Source of the DNA: Acetobacterium sp.
Lineage (GTDB): Bacteria; Bacillota; Clostridia; Eubacteriales; Eubacteriaceae
Reading direction: 5' to 3'
Assembly (NCBI GenBank): GCA_022013395.1
Contig: JAKLQL010000045.1
Location: forward strand, 1-5,388
Length of the DNA stretch: 5,388 nucleotides
Shown: positions 5,128 to 5,388 of the stretch, piece by piece
How positions within the stretch are numbered: the first letter of the stretch is position 1
Layout: each line of letters starts with the position of its first letter
Program-made: the position numbers and the translations under genes
Notes under the pieces: generated by a model
What the model saw: the letters and a program-made list of their open reading frames with translations, nothing else
Told to the model about the DNA's origin: nothing
Database searches by the model: none

Positions 5128-5388
5128 CTATAAGAATTCTTTTGATCTTTTTCGGTTGTAGTATACGTCAGCAGCTTCAGCTACTAAAGAAGCTGAAATT
5201 GGAGCATTGTATTGATTTTTAAGTTCAGCAGCAATTGCCAATAATTCATCTTTAGTAGATTTGTATGGACGAAGGGCATTGTAGATTTCTAATAAACGAG
5301 CATCTGGAACAGCAATCAGTTCAGCAGCTCTTCTTAAGTTTCTGGCAAATGCATCACGTTTTACAGATTCAGCAACCTGAGCTTGAAG
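5128..5388 (-). CDS. pduE: PduE, small subunit of B12-dependent diol dehydratase, C-terminal fragment (cut by window edge)
   Basis: The last 86 codons of a gene entering from the right edge read in frame from base 5388 to a TAG at 5130-5128, with a second in-frame TAG two codons later. The fragment begins LQAQVAESVKRDAFARNLRR and contains AAELIAVPDARLLEIYNALR, then PYKSTKDELLAIAAEL and an end at YYNRKRSKEFL. This closely matches the C-terminal half of PduE as I recall it from Salmonella and Klebsiella, including the R-N-x-R-R-A-A-E-L and E-I-Y-N-A-L-R-P segments. PduE (about 170 residues) is the small gamma subunit of the PduCDE dehydratase, which converts 1,2-propanediol to propionaldehyde with adenosylcobalamin. 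The N-terminus is outside the window. Glycerol dehydratase gamma (DhaE) is the alternative, but the BMC genes downstream favour PduE. Confidence 0.95.
   Translation of the reverse strand, partial: LQAQVAESVKRDAFARNLRRAAELIAVPDARLLEIYNALRPYKSTKDELLAIAAELKNQYNAPISASLVAEAADVYYNRKRSKEFL

Overview
The window is an internal slice of one bacterial microcompartment (BMC) operon for coenzyme-B12-dependent 1,2-propanediol (possibly glycerol) catabolism. All eight genes lie on the minus strand, so the operon reads from the right end to the left end. The DNA is AT-rich by eye, start codons include TTG, and most genes have strong purine-rich ribosome binding sites. Together with the protein sequences this suggests a low-GC Firmicute, most likely an anaerobic Clostridia member such as an Acetobacterium or Eubacterium relative. 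The genus is inferred from gene content and order, not proven.

In transcription order the layout is: the C-terminal part of the diol dehydratase small subunit PduE (cut by the right edge); PduG and PduH, the two subunits of the dehydratase-reactivating factor; a PduK-like BMC shell protein with an acidic tail; PduL, the phosphate propanoyltransferase; an EutJ-like actin-fold ATPase; a flavoprotein with an apparent encapsulation peptide; and the first 26 residues of the PduN/EutN vertex pentamer protein (cut by the left edge). Gaps run from 1 to 36 bp, except 61 bp between pduK and pduL. Several ribosome binding sites overlap the stop codon of the upstream gene, which points to translational coupling. 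I see no promoter and no convincing terminator, as expected inside an operon, and there is no gene-free stretch over 300 bp.

The inferred joint function is as follows. PduCDE (PduC and PduD lie outside the window) converts 1,2-propanediol to propionaldehyde inside a protein shell. PduGH swaps damaged cobalamin out of inactivated enzyme. An aldehyde dehydrogenase outside the window makes propionyl-CoA. PduL turns this into propionyl phosphate and recycles CoA in the lumen. PduK and PduN build the shell.

The least explained part is the two-gene block between pduL and pduN, where enteric pdu operons carry pduM. Here it holds an eutJ-like gene and a flavoprotein gene. The ends of the flavoprotein resemble what I recall of PduM, so PduM may be a reduced form of this flavoprotein.
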